A stretch of DNA of 10,323 nucleotides. It comes from an uncultured bacterium (GTDB taxonomy: Bacteria > Desulfobacterota > WTBG01). The translations under genes and the position numbers were made by a program. The notes beneath the pieces were generated by a model that was given only the letters and a program-made list of their open reading frames with translations, had not been told where the DNA came from and did not search any database. Positions 1-7,237 of the stretch are shown here, in pieces (positions within the stretch are counted from its first letter, which is position 1; each line of letters starts with the position of its first letter). Location: assembly GCA_938024025.1 (NCBI GenBank), contig CALJBY010000052.1, forward strand, positions 1-10,323, in the 5' to 3' direction.

Positions 1-299
1 TCGCCGGTTGTCTTTTTCATACTGATGAGATATTCCTGTGCATCCTTTTCACCAAACTCCTGCACGCTCAGCCCCTCAATAGCAAGGGAATCAAGTGCAG
101 TTCTCACTGATCCAATGTCGACAACGTTAAAAAACTTGACCTGCACCAAGGTTCCTCCTTCAAAGTCGATTCCATAGCGAGGTCCCCCCTTGATGAGTAG
201 TGAGAGGAGGCTGATGCCAATCAAGACAAGTGAAAAGATGAGTGCTGTTTTAATCCGGCCAACAAAATTTATGTTACTGTTCGGTTTAATGAGTTCCAT
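1..299 (-). CDS. secF: Protein translocase subunit SecF, N-terminal part (cut by window edge)
   Basis: SecF is an inner-membrane subunit of the SecDF complex, which uses the proton motive force to help release proteins translocated through SecYEG. Only the first 99 complete codons are present; the rest lies beyond base 1. The fragment has a short polar N-terminus, one membrane segment at about residues 15-36, and the family motif GIDFEGG at 43-49 at the start of the first periplasmic domain. The ATG at 297-299 is preceded by AGAGGA with a 7-nt gap, which supports this start. The gene begins 28 bp after the secD stop, so it is translated from the same message. SecD as the upstream neighbour makes the identity firm. 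Nothing is unusual in the visible part. Confidence 0.95.
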   Translation of the reverse strand, partial: MELIKPNSNINFVGRIKTALIFSLVLIGISLLSLLIKGGPRYGIDFEGGTLVQVKFFNVVDIGSVRTALDSLAIEGLSVQEFGEKDAQEYLISMKKTTG

Positions 300-327
300 A
301 CTTCTATCCTCTTTTAATGATTTGATA

Positions 328-1923
328 CTAAATACTCAATTTTTTAATTCTCATCCTGGAAAGAAAATAATCATACACTACCCGGGTACAAACGATTGCA
401 GTAAACAAACTGGCAGTGAGTCCAATGGTCAAGGTCACGGCAAACCCCTTAACCGGTCCTGTTCCGAACTGGAAGAGGAAGAGGGCAGCAATGAGTGTTG
501 TAATATTGGCATCAAGAATGGTAACAAGTGCCTTGGCATAGCCGCCTTCGATTGATGCTCGTGGCGTTTTACCCGTGCGGAGTTCTTCTCGTGTACGTTC
601 GAAAATGAGTACATTTGCATCTACTGCCATACCGATAGTAAGCAAAATACCTGCTATGCCGGGAAGAGTCAGGGTTGCCCGAAAAGCAGCCAATGCCGCA
701 AAAATTATCAGTATATTAAGACAGAGGGCAAAATTAGCAACCGCCCCGGAAAGATGATAGTAAATCATCATAAAGAGAACAACTGCAGCACCACCGATGA
801 GGATGGATTTGATTCCTTGACGAATAGAATCCTGTCCCAGGGATGGGCCCACCGTCCTTTGTTCAAGAATAGTAACCGGGGCGGGCAGGGAACCAGCACG
901 CAACACAATAGCTAAATCCCGTGCTTCCTCAGTGGTAAAGCTACCCTCAATACTCGCCCGTCCTCCTGCTATCCGCTCTCTAATCACCGGAGCCGAGTAA
1001 ACATTATTATCGAGAATAATAGCAAGCCTCTTCTTAACGTTATCTCTGGTGATTCGCTCAAAGAGCTTTGACCCCATGGAGTCAAAGCCAATAGATACGT
1101 AAGGTTCATTAAACTGGTTAAAACTCACCCGGGCTGTCTGCAGGTGTTCCCCGGTAAGTGAAGTTCTCTTTTTAACGAGAAAGGGCTTTTTGGTTGATTC
1201 GCCGGTTGTTTTATCTTCCCGTTTTGAGTAGAGGAGTTCGGAGTCCGAAGGAATCTCACCCTTTAAAGCACTATTGATGTCATACTCATCATTCACGACC
1301 TTAAACTCCAGGAGCGCCGTTTTACCAATAAGATCAATGGCCCGTTTGGGGTCTTTGACACCCGGAAGCTGTATTAAAATACGATCACTACCCTGCTTTT
1401 GAACCGTGGGTTCACTTACGCCAAACTCATCGATACGATTACGAATGGTTTCCAGCCCCTGGTCTACAGCAAATTTTCTGAGATATTCCTTGTCCTCGGC
1501 TCGTAATCCCAAGGTGTAGGTGACAATACCCTCTTTTTCATCAACCTTAAGTTTTTCCAGATTGGGGAACCTGTCCGTGAGTAATGCGCTGAATTGTTCT
1601 TTAAAGGTAGGATTCAAGACCTCGAGGAGGAGTTTGTCACTTGCTACTCTCTCTATCCGGTCAAAGGGAATACGTTCATTTAAGAGAACATCACTCAGGT
1701 CACTTACCAGCCTGTCTACGGTATTTGAGAGCGCTTTCTCTGCTTCTACCTCGAGCAGCAAGTGCATCCCTCCCTGCAGATCTAATCCCAAGGCAATTTT
1801 TTCGCTGGGAAAGGTGCTTCCCCACCAGCTGGGTAGTTTCGCAGCGCTCGGTATTAAATATAAACAGGAAATGGCAATGACGACTACAATGAGAATGACT
1901 CTCCACTTTAAACTTTTGTCCAT
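328..1923 (-). CDS. secD: Protein translocase subunit SecD
   Basis: SecD is the partner of SecF in the proton-driven accessory complex of the Sec translocon, in the inner membrane with a large periplasmic domain. The 531-aa product has a first membrane segment at about residues 8-25, the conserved GLDLQGG motif at 46-52, and a periplasmic region to about 365. Five more membrane segments follow at roughly 372-390, 395-413, 418-440, 467-485 and 493-515. The RND-family motif GMAVDANVLIFER is at 431-443, with the conserved aspartate D435. Length is intermediate, below the ~600 aa of E. coli SecD, and typical of many other phyla. The ATG at 1921-1923 has GGAG 7 nt upstream. It lies 21 bp after yajC and 28 bp before secF, so it sits within the operon. 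Several shorter frames overlapping it on either strand are shadows. Confidence 0.98.
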   Translation of the reverse strand: MDKSLKWRVILIVVVIAISCLYLIPSAAKLPSWWGSTFPSEKIALGLDLQGGMHLLLEVEAEKALSNTVDRLVSDLSDVLLNERIPFDRIERVASDKLLLEVLNPTFKEQFSALLTDRFPNLEKLKVDEKEGIVTYTLGLRAEDKEYLRKFAVDQGLETIRNRIDEFGVSEPTVQKQGSDRILIQLPGVKDPKRAIDLIGKTALLEFKVVNDEYDINSALKGEIPSDSELLYSKREDKTTGESTKKPFLVKKRTSLTGEHLQTARVSFNQFNEPYVSIGFDSMGSKLFERITRDNVKKRLAIILDNNVYSAPVIRERIAGGRASIEGSFTTEEARDLAIVLRAGSLPAPVTILEQRTVGPSLGQDSIRQGIKSILIGGAAVVLFMMIYYHLSGAVANFALCLNILIIFAALAAFRATLTLPGIAGILLTIGMAVDANVLIFERTREELRTGKTPRASIEGGYAKALVTILDANITTLIAALFLFQFGTGPVKGFAVTLTIGLTASLFTAIVCTRVVYDYFLSRMRIKKLSI

Positions 1924-1944
1924 TACAGTTCTCCACCTGAATAA

Positions 1945-2265
1945 TTATTTTTTCTTTTTGAGATCACTTGAGCCGGCGATCTGATTTCTTGAAACTCTCA
2001 CCCTGACTTTATCGGCTATTTCCAGGGTAGCAACAGCATCGGTTAGGGCGGTGATCTTTCCATGAAGTCCACCGGAAGTTATAACCATATCTCCTGCCTT
2101 AAGATCCGCAAGAAAGTCCTTTTGTTGTTTAGCCTTCTTTTGTTGAGGTCTCAGCAGGAGAAAATAAAAGATAACAAAAATGAGAATGAGTGGTACAAAG
2201 GCCGTAAAACCCTGAGCACCTCCTTCCGCTGGTTGTGCCATAGCATAAGCGAAGCTTAAAAACAT
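1945..2265 (-). CDS. yajC: Sec translocon accessory protein YajC
   Basis: YajC is a small single-span inner-membrane protein that associates with SecDF and SecYEG. The 106-aa product has a short Ala/Gly-rich N-terminus, one membrane helix at about residues 20-38, and then the family signature LLLRPQQKKAKQ at about 36-47. A soluble domain follows with the conserved GDMVITSGGLHGKI stretch at about 58-71, and the protein ends in a lysine run. Length is normal for the family. The ATG at 2263-2265 follows AAGGAGG with a 5-nt gap, a near-perfect ribosome binding site that overlaps the end of tgt; only 2 bp separate the tgt stop from this start. Position directly before secD is the usual arrangement. 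Confidence 0.96.
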   Translation of the reverse strand: MFLSFAYAMAQPAEGGAQGFTAFVPLILIFVIFYFLLLRPQQKKAKQQKDFLADLKAGDMVITSGGLHGKITALTDAVATLEIADKVRVRVSRNQIAGSSDLKKKK

Positions 2266-2267
2266 AC

Positions 2268-3431
<1,164 letters not shown>

Positions 3432-4481
3432 TTACATAATCATCATTGCATCACCATAGCTGTAAAACCGATAACCTTCTTGTATTGCTTCATGGTATGC
3501 GTTTAAGATACATTCTCTTCCGGCAAAAGCTGCTACCAGCATGACCAGGGTCGATTGGGGCACATGAAAATTGGTAATCAAGCAGTCAATGGCCTTAAAA
3601 GAATAGCCGGGGTATATAAACAAGTCGGTAGACCCTCTCCCCGGTTTCACCGTACCATCACCACTAACAACTGATTCCAGCAAACGGGTTGTTGTCGTTC
3701 CCACACTAATGATCCGCCCCCCCCGCCGTCGAGCGTCATTAAGAATCTCAGCAGCAGATGAGTCCACTGCATAGTCTTCTGCGTACATACGGTGTTCTTC
3801 AATCCGCTCTACCCGCACCGGCTGAAAGGTACCCCATCCCACCTGCAAGGTGAGAAAAACAACCTGTACCCCTTTCTGTGCAATCCGGTCGAGCAACGCA
3901 CTGGTAAAGTGGAGTCCTGCCGTCGGAGCAGCTACGGCCCCCTTTGATCGGGCAAAGACCGTTTGATACCGGTCGCGATCACTTAAACCATCTTCTGAAC
4001 CGTTACACCGCTTGATATAAGGAGGAAGCGGTGTTATTCCTATGCGCTCTAAAACGTCCTCAACGTTACCCTCGCCGGTGAAGGTGAGGGTAAATCCTTC
4101 TTCCCCCTCTTCCATAACCTCGGCAGTAAGTGACTGGTTAAAGAAGATCTTGGAGTGAATCTTAGTCCTCTTACTGGCATTAATCAAACAGTGCCAGGTC
4201 GATTCACGAGGGCTTCCGTTTGCAAGGTGCTTCAGGAGTAAAACTTCTGTTGTCCCGCCGGATTGTTTCCTTCCAGTTAAACGGGCAGGTATAACCCTGG
4301 CATCATTTAAAACTAAGACGTCTCCTTTATTAAGGTAGTCAGTTATATGAAAGAAGGACCTGTGTTCAATCGCCTTACTCTTCCTGTGGAGAACCATCAG
4401 GCGGGAGTGGTCCCGTTTCTCAACGGGATACTGTGCAATCAATTCAGGTGGAAGATCATAATCAAATTCTTTTATATGCAT
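3432..4481 (-). CDS. queA: S-adenosylmethionine:tRNA ribosyltransferase-isomerase QueA
   Basis: QueA uses the ribosyl group of S-adenosylmethionine to convert preQ1 in tRNA into epoxyqueuosine, the step after Tgt. The 349-aa product matches the family from end to end. It has FDYDLPPELIAQ at 6-17, LNDARVIPARL at 58-68, RYQTVFARSKGAVAAPTAGL at 171-190 followed by HFT, VGWGTFQPVRVE at 214-225, GTTTTRLLES at 261-270, TNFHVPQSTLVMLVAAFAG at 303-321 and SYGDAMMI at 341-348. The start agrees with the usual first residues of QueA, but I see no clear Shine-Dalgarno before ATG 4479-4481. In the usually well-kept H-x-M-H-x-E region it reads HRMYAE (230-235), with Tyr replacing the second His. It is the first gene of the queA-tgt-yajC-secD-secF operon, about 79 nt downstream of the predicted transcription start. 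Confidence 0.97.
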   Translation of the reverse strand: MHIKEFDYDLPPELIAQYPVEKRDHSRLMVLHRKSKAIEHRSFFHITDYLNKGDVLVLNDARVIPARLTGRKQSGGTTEVLLLKHLANGSPRESTWHCLINASKRTKIHSKIFFNQSLTAEVMEEGEEGFTLTFTGEGNVEDVLERIGITPLPPYIKRCNGSEDGLSDRDRYQTVFARSKGAVAAPTAGLHFTSALLDRIAQKGVQVVFLTLQVGWGTFQPVRVERIEEHRMYAEDYAVDSSAAEILNDARRRGGRIISVGTTTTRLLESVVSGDGTVKPGRGSTDLFIYPGYSFKAIDCLITNFHVPQSTLVMLVAAFAGRECILNAYHEAIQEGYRFYSYGDAMMIM

Positions 4482-4566
4482 GCTATGGGTGTAAAGGCAC
4501 CGGGTAACCGATCCACAAAGAGCCTGGCTACTCGGGACTTAGGGAAACTGGATTATAAAGCTTTCT

Positions 4567-4596
4567 TTTATAGCAAAGCTCTCTTAGTGTTGTCAA
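4567..4596 (-). promoter_or_regulatory. Sigma70-type promoter of the queA-tgt-yajC-secDF operon
   Basis: Read on the minus strand, a consensus -35 box TTGACA (4591-4596) is followed by an 18-bp spacer and the -10 box TATAAA (4567-4572). The expected transcription start is near 4560, giving a leader of about 79 nt before queA. An exact TATAAT also occurs just downstream (4552-4557 on the minus strand) but has no acceptable -35 box at 16-18 bp. No other promoter of similar quality was noticed within the operon, so this is the likely main promoter. Confidence 0.7.
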
Positions 4597-4644
4597 GGGT
4601 TTTGGGCTTTTTTGCCACCGGGGCAGCAGACAGTATGCAGGTGG

Positions 4645-5466
4645 TCAAGGTGCTGTTTTTTTAAGCATTTCCCATGTCTCTTCCTGGAGAAAGCTTCCCT
4701 CGACATTTTCTTCCATTTCTTTAAAGGTGGTAAAGGGGACACTAAAGGTCATTACATCCTCACCCAGTTGTTTTCTTACACTTTTTCTGGCAAAAAGATC
4801 GGTTAAACCGACAACAGCTCTTGGATGTTCGGATTCAGCTTCCCGGTAAGGGAATATTCCTATCTGGTGGCAAGCAGCCCCCTTGGGTATAATAACATTA
4901 CAGAGATTTCCCGCTTCATAGTAGGAGAGGGTGGTCAGGGCAGAAAGCTGATGGGAGTTTACTACAAAGGAAATAACCCGGGGCTTGTCTTGACCATTTA
5001 CCGCACTCAGTGGTTTTAAAACCACATAGTTGTTCGGGATATCTACCATGGGTAAGAGTTCAAGAAATTTTTTTACCTGCTCAGGTGATTTCATGAACCG
5101 TTCACCCCTGAGAAAGGTTGCAGCAAATGCTTTACCCAGTAATTTTTCAATCGCCGGCGCAATCTTCCTGCCAAATTCAAAATGTTCATTTCCCTTGGAC
5201 AAGAAATGGCAGAAACACTCAATACTCCCGGGGAAACAATCATACTGATTGCCAAACCCTAAACCAACACCGCCGCCCACACAGCCATAGGTTTCCCGGT
5301 CAAACACAGCCGTTTTACCCCTGGCAGCACCTGCGAACAACCCCATAACACAACTCCAGGTCCCTCCCTTTTTAAAGCATACTGCCTTGTCAGGTTTTTC
5401 ATCCGTCCATATGATCGCTACGGGGTCATAAGTGAGCTCCAGAGCACGGGCAATCTTACTCTCCAT
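4645..5466 (-). CDS. DUF169 family protein (COG2043-like), function unknown
   Basis: This resembles the DUF169 family, soluble proteins of unknown role found in many anaerobic bacteria and archaea. The product is 273 aa from the ATG at 5464-5466. A GTG two codons earlier (5470-5472) is possible, but AAGGA lies 1 nt from that GTG and 7 nt from the ATG, so the ATG is preferred. There is no signal peptide or membrane helix. It has eight cysteines (about residues 30, 39, 62, 77, 84, 86, 189, 199), a glycine-rich CVGGGVGLGFG segment at 62-72, and a late GAACHQIGIFPYREAESEHP region at about 196-215 that is typical of the family. Cysteine richness could mean metal or cofactor binding, but that is inference. 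It stands alone between the operon promoter and a repeat-rich spacer. Its neighbours do not reveal a pathway. Confidence 0.85.
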   Translation of the reverse strand: MESKIARALELTYDPVAIIWTDEKPDKAVCFKKGGTWSCVMGLFAGAARGKTAVFDRETYGCVGGGVGLGFGNQYDCFPGSIECFCHFLSKGNEHFEFGRKIAPAIEKLLGKAFAATFLRGERFMKSPEQVKKFLELLPMVDIPNNYVVLKPLSAVNGQDKPRVISFVVNSHQLSALTTLSYYEAGNLCNVIIPKGAACHQIGIFPYREAESEHPRAVVGLTDLFARKSVRKQLGEDVMTFSVPFTTFKEMEENVEGSFLQEETWEMLKKTAP

Positions 5467-5473
5467 AGTCACG

Positions 5474-5478
5474 TCCTT
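5474..5478 (-). promoter_or_regulatory. Ribosome binding site that decides the DUF169 start
   Basis: AAGGA on the minus strand is 7 nt from the ATG at 5466 but only 1 nt from the in-frame GTG at 5472. The spacing favours the ATG as the initiation codon. Confidence 0.6.
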
Positions 5479-5502
5479 TTTTAAATACTAAAGAGAAAAA
5501 AT

Positions 5503-5540
5503 GAACATCGAACATTCAACGTCCAACATCGAATTTTGAA
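5503..5540. repeat. Dispersed-repeat relic with tandem AACATCGAA units
   Basis: The 9-mer AACATCGAA occurs at 5504-5512 and again at 5525-5533, a 21-bp period, with the related segment CATTCAACGTC between them. It closely resembles the GAACATTCAACGTCGAAC-type short repeats that I know from intergenic regions of Desulfobacterota and some other bacteria. It is noncoding and sits just upstream of the DUF169 gene. Family membership is from memory; the internal direct repeat is directly visible. Confidence 0.6.
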
Positions 5541-5573
5541 TGACTCCCTATTCTTGATTAGACTGTGTCATAA

Positions 5574-5610
5574 TGTCATTGCGAGGGAGTGAAACGAATG
5601 AAGCAATTTC
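5574..5610. repeat. Dispersed repeat of the TGTCATTGCGAGG type
   Basis: The segment begins TGTCATTGCGAGGGAGTGAA and ends GAAGCAATTTC. It is flanked by the inverted pair ATTGC (5578-5582) and GCAAT (5603-5607), so it could fold as a stem with a 20-nt interior. This closely resembles the widespread TGTCATTGCGAGG...GAAGCAATCTC element of many bacterial genomes, here diverged at a few positions. It carries no coding capacity. Confidence 0.7.
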
Positions 5611-5634
5611 TTTGCTATTTAAAATCTCAGCCTA

Positions 5635-5744
5635 CTTTGCATCTTTGCGGTGAGAAACAAGTTTTTAATTTAGGCATTCTAGGCAATTTAGCTCATTTTA
5701 GGCATTTCTTCTTTACCTTCTGAATCCTGCTTTCTGTGTCCTGA
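5635..5744. repeat. Further short-repeat relics (TTTGCGGTGAGAAA, TTTAGGCATT, CTGAATCCTG)
   Basis: Three low-complexity motifs follow one another. CTTTGCATCTTTGCGGTGAG starts at 5635. The 10-mer TTTAGGCATT occurs twice (5669-5678 and 5697-5706), with a TAGGCAATT variant at 5680 between the copies. A T/C-rich stretch with CTGAATCCTG and TGTGTCCTGA lies at 5718-5744. Each looks like a fragment of a genome-dispersed intergenic repeat. The internal direct repeats are visible here; dispersion elsewhere is inferred. Confidence 0.45.
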
Positions 5745-5758
5745 TAGCTTGCTTCACC

Positions 5759-7114
5759 CTAAAAATCTATGGTAACTGAAGGGTAGGCACGCAGACGATC
5801 CCGAACTATCTTTTGTATCTCCTCCATCCTCTCTTGGTTTTTTGCCTCGAACCGCAAAACAATAATAGGCTGGGTATTGGAAGCCCGGATGAGTGCCCAG
5901 CCGTCTTCAAAGAGGATGCGAATGCCATCTACATCAATAGTCGCATACCGCTCCTTAAAATACGACGTAAGTTCCTGCACGATGGTAAACTTTTCTTTCT
6001 CAGGGCATTCAGCCCTGATTTCTGGAGTCGACTGATAGTGGGGCAGAACCTGTAAGAGCTCACTTAATGACTGATCGGTGTTCGAGATTAGCTGCAGAAG
6101 GCGGCAGGAGGTAAAAATACCATCATCAAAACCAAAATAGTCATCCATGAAGTAGAAGTGCCCGCTCATCTCACCGCCCACGGGGGCCTGAACCTCTATC
6201 ATCTTCGCTTGAATATTGGGATAGCCTGTTTTCCACATAACGGGAATCCCGCCACACTGTTTGACCGTTTCTATCAGTGCCTGGGAACACTTTACATCAA
6301 AAACAACCGGTGCTGGTTTCCCTTGCAGGATCTCCATGCTAAAAAGCGATAACAGTTGATCTCCCCACACAATACTCCCTGTTTCATCCACGGCTCCTAA
6401 CCGGTCTCCATCGCCATCATAGGCAACGCCAACATCGGCCCCGGTTTCCTTAACTTTGGCAATCAAGTCAACTAGATTACTTGCTACCGTAGGATCAGGC
6501 AAATGATGAGGAAACGTACCGTCTGGTTCACAGTAGAGTTCAATAAGTTCACATCCCAGATCTTTCAGTACACGGGCAACGAGCGGTCCGGCAGTCCCGT
6601 TTCCTGCATCCCCCACAACTTTCAAAGGACGTTTTAAGCGTATTCGGTTTGTAATTGCAGAAAGGTAATCATCAACGGTATCACGTGTTTCACTCCTCCC
6701 TTTCCCTACGGTAAAGCTACCCCTTTCAATGATCTTACGAATTGCCTGGATCTCTTCCCCAAAAACCGCCCGCTCTCCTCTGCGCAGCTTAAAGCCATTA
6801 TAGTGGGGAGGATTATGGCTGGCAGTAACCATTATCCCGCCATCAGTTTGAAGGTGGATCACTGAAAAATAAAATGCAGGTGTAGGAAGCTGGCCCAGAT
6901 CAATCACCTGAAAGCCCGTAGAGACTAACCCCGCTATAACTGCTTGCTGTAAATCGAATGAACTCAATCGATTATCACGACCAACAGCTAAGATCCCCCC
7001 CTGCTTACTGCAATAGGTGCCAAAGCCCTTACCAAGGGTGAGTGCTCCTTCCGCATCTAAAGTCTCGCCTACAATGCCTCTGATATCATATTCTCGAAAA
7101 ATTTCACTCTCCAC
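5759..7114 (-). CDS. Phosphomannomutase/phosphoglucomutase (AlgC/ManB type)
   Basis: This alpha-D-phosphohexomutase interconverts the 6- and 1-phosphates of mannose and/or glucose, feeding GDP-mannose and UDP-glucose for polysaccharide and LPS synthesis in the cytoplasm. At 451 aa it has the normal four-domain length. REYDIRG at 7-13 is the N-terminal signature. TASHNPPHYNGFK at 97-109 contains the phospho-serine S99. DGDGDR at 233-238 is the magnesium loop, GEMSGHF at 314-320 the sugar-binding loop, and RASNTQP at 410-416 the phosphate-binding loop. All catalytic parts are present. The GEMSGH and RASNTQP loops fit the PMM/PGM subgroup better than GlmM, but substrate preference cannot be read from sequence alone. 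The start is a GTG (7112-7114) with AAGGAA 8 nt upstream. It lies 123 bp after the amidase gene, and no clear promoter is visible in that gap. Confidence 0.95.
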   Translation of the reverse strand: MESEIFREYDIRGIVGETLDAEGALTLGKGFGTYCSKQGGILAVGRDNRLSSFDLQQAVIAGLVSTGFQVIDLGQLPTPAFYFSVIHLQTDGGIMVTASHNPPHYNGFKLRRGERAVFGEEIQAIRKIIERGSFTVGKGRSETRDTVDDYLSAITNRIRLKRPLKVVGDAGNGTAGPLVARVLKDLGCELIELYCEPDGTFPHHLPDPTVASNLVDLIAKVKETGADVGVAYDGDGDRLGAVDETGSIVWGDQLLSLFSMEILQGKPAPVVFDVKCSQALIETVKQCGGIPVMWKTGYPNIQAKMIEVQAPVGGEMSGHFYFMDDYFGFDDGIFTSCRLLQLISNTDQSLSELLQVLPHYQSTPEIRAECPEKEKFTIVQELTSYFKERYATIDVDGIRILFEDGWALIRASNTQPIIVLRFEAKNQERMEEIQKIVRDRLRAYPSVTIDF

Positions 7115-7194
7115 TTTTTCAGTTCCTTTTCTCAGAGCACATCCACCCCGTTAAAGGTTGCTCAACCATCAGCTGCATGTTTCTTGCTTCCTTC

Positions 7195-7213
7195 GCCTGC
7201 CCGGTTAAATGAG
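7195..7213 (+). repeat. 19-nt direct repeat, copy 1
   Basis: GCCTGCCCGGTTAAATGAG here matches the sequence at 10218-10236 at 18 of 19 positions (A versus C at position 13). It overlaps the left arm of the hairpin that follows the amidase gene. Both copies are noncoding. Confidence 0.55.
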
Positions 7214-7226
7214 CTTTTCATTTAAC
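7204..7226. terminator. Perfect 9-bp hairpin after the amidase gene
   Basis: GTTAAATGA (7204-7212) and its exact reverse complement TCATTTAAC (7218-7226) are separated by a 5-nt loop. The hairpin starts 11 nt past the amidase stop codon, a typical terminator position. There is no U-run on either side, so it is not a classical intrinsic terminator; it may instead protect the 3' end of the mRNA or act with Rho. Confidence 0.4.
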
Positions 7227-7237
7227 TTAGGGTGTCC

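Noticed and set aside
190..555. 121-codon plus-strand frame
   Set aside because: It lies antisense to secF and secD, both strongly conserved, has low-complexity Glu/Gly/Asn content and no credible ribosome binding site.
1520..1984. 154-codon plus-strand frame
   Set aside because: Entirely antisense to secD and the end of yajC. The Ser/Leu-rich product is typical of a shadow frame.
4482..4560. Possible preQ1 riboswitch in the queA leader
   Set aside because: Considered because queA and tgt belong to queuosine synthesis. I could not find the short hairpin plus A-rich tail of class I or the layout of class II; a covariance-model scan would settle it.
4609..4629. GGC-TTTTTT-GCC pairing after the DUF169 gene, considered as a terminator
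   Set aside because: Only three paired bases enclose the run; neither strand gives a stem followed by a U-tract.
4347..4664. 105-codon plus-strand frame over the start of queA and the adjacent spacer
   Set aside because: It is antisense to queA and its promoter, does not resemble a known family, and runs into the DUF169 gene end.
7156..7167. GGTTG-CT-CAACC dyad upstream of the phosphohexomutase gene
   Set aside because: Perfect 5-bp arms, but the 2-nt gap is too short for an RNA hairpin, and there is no nearby promoter to make an operator convincing.
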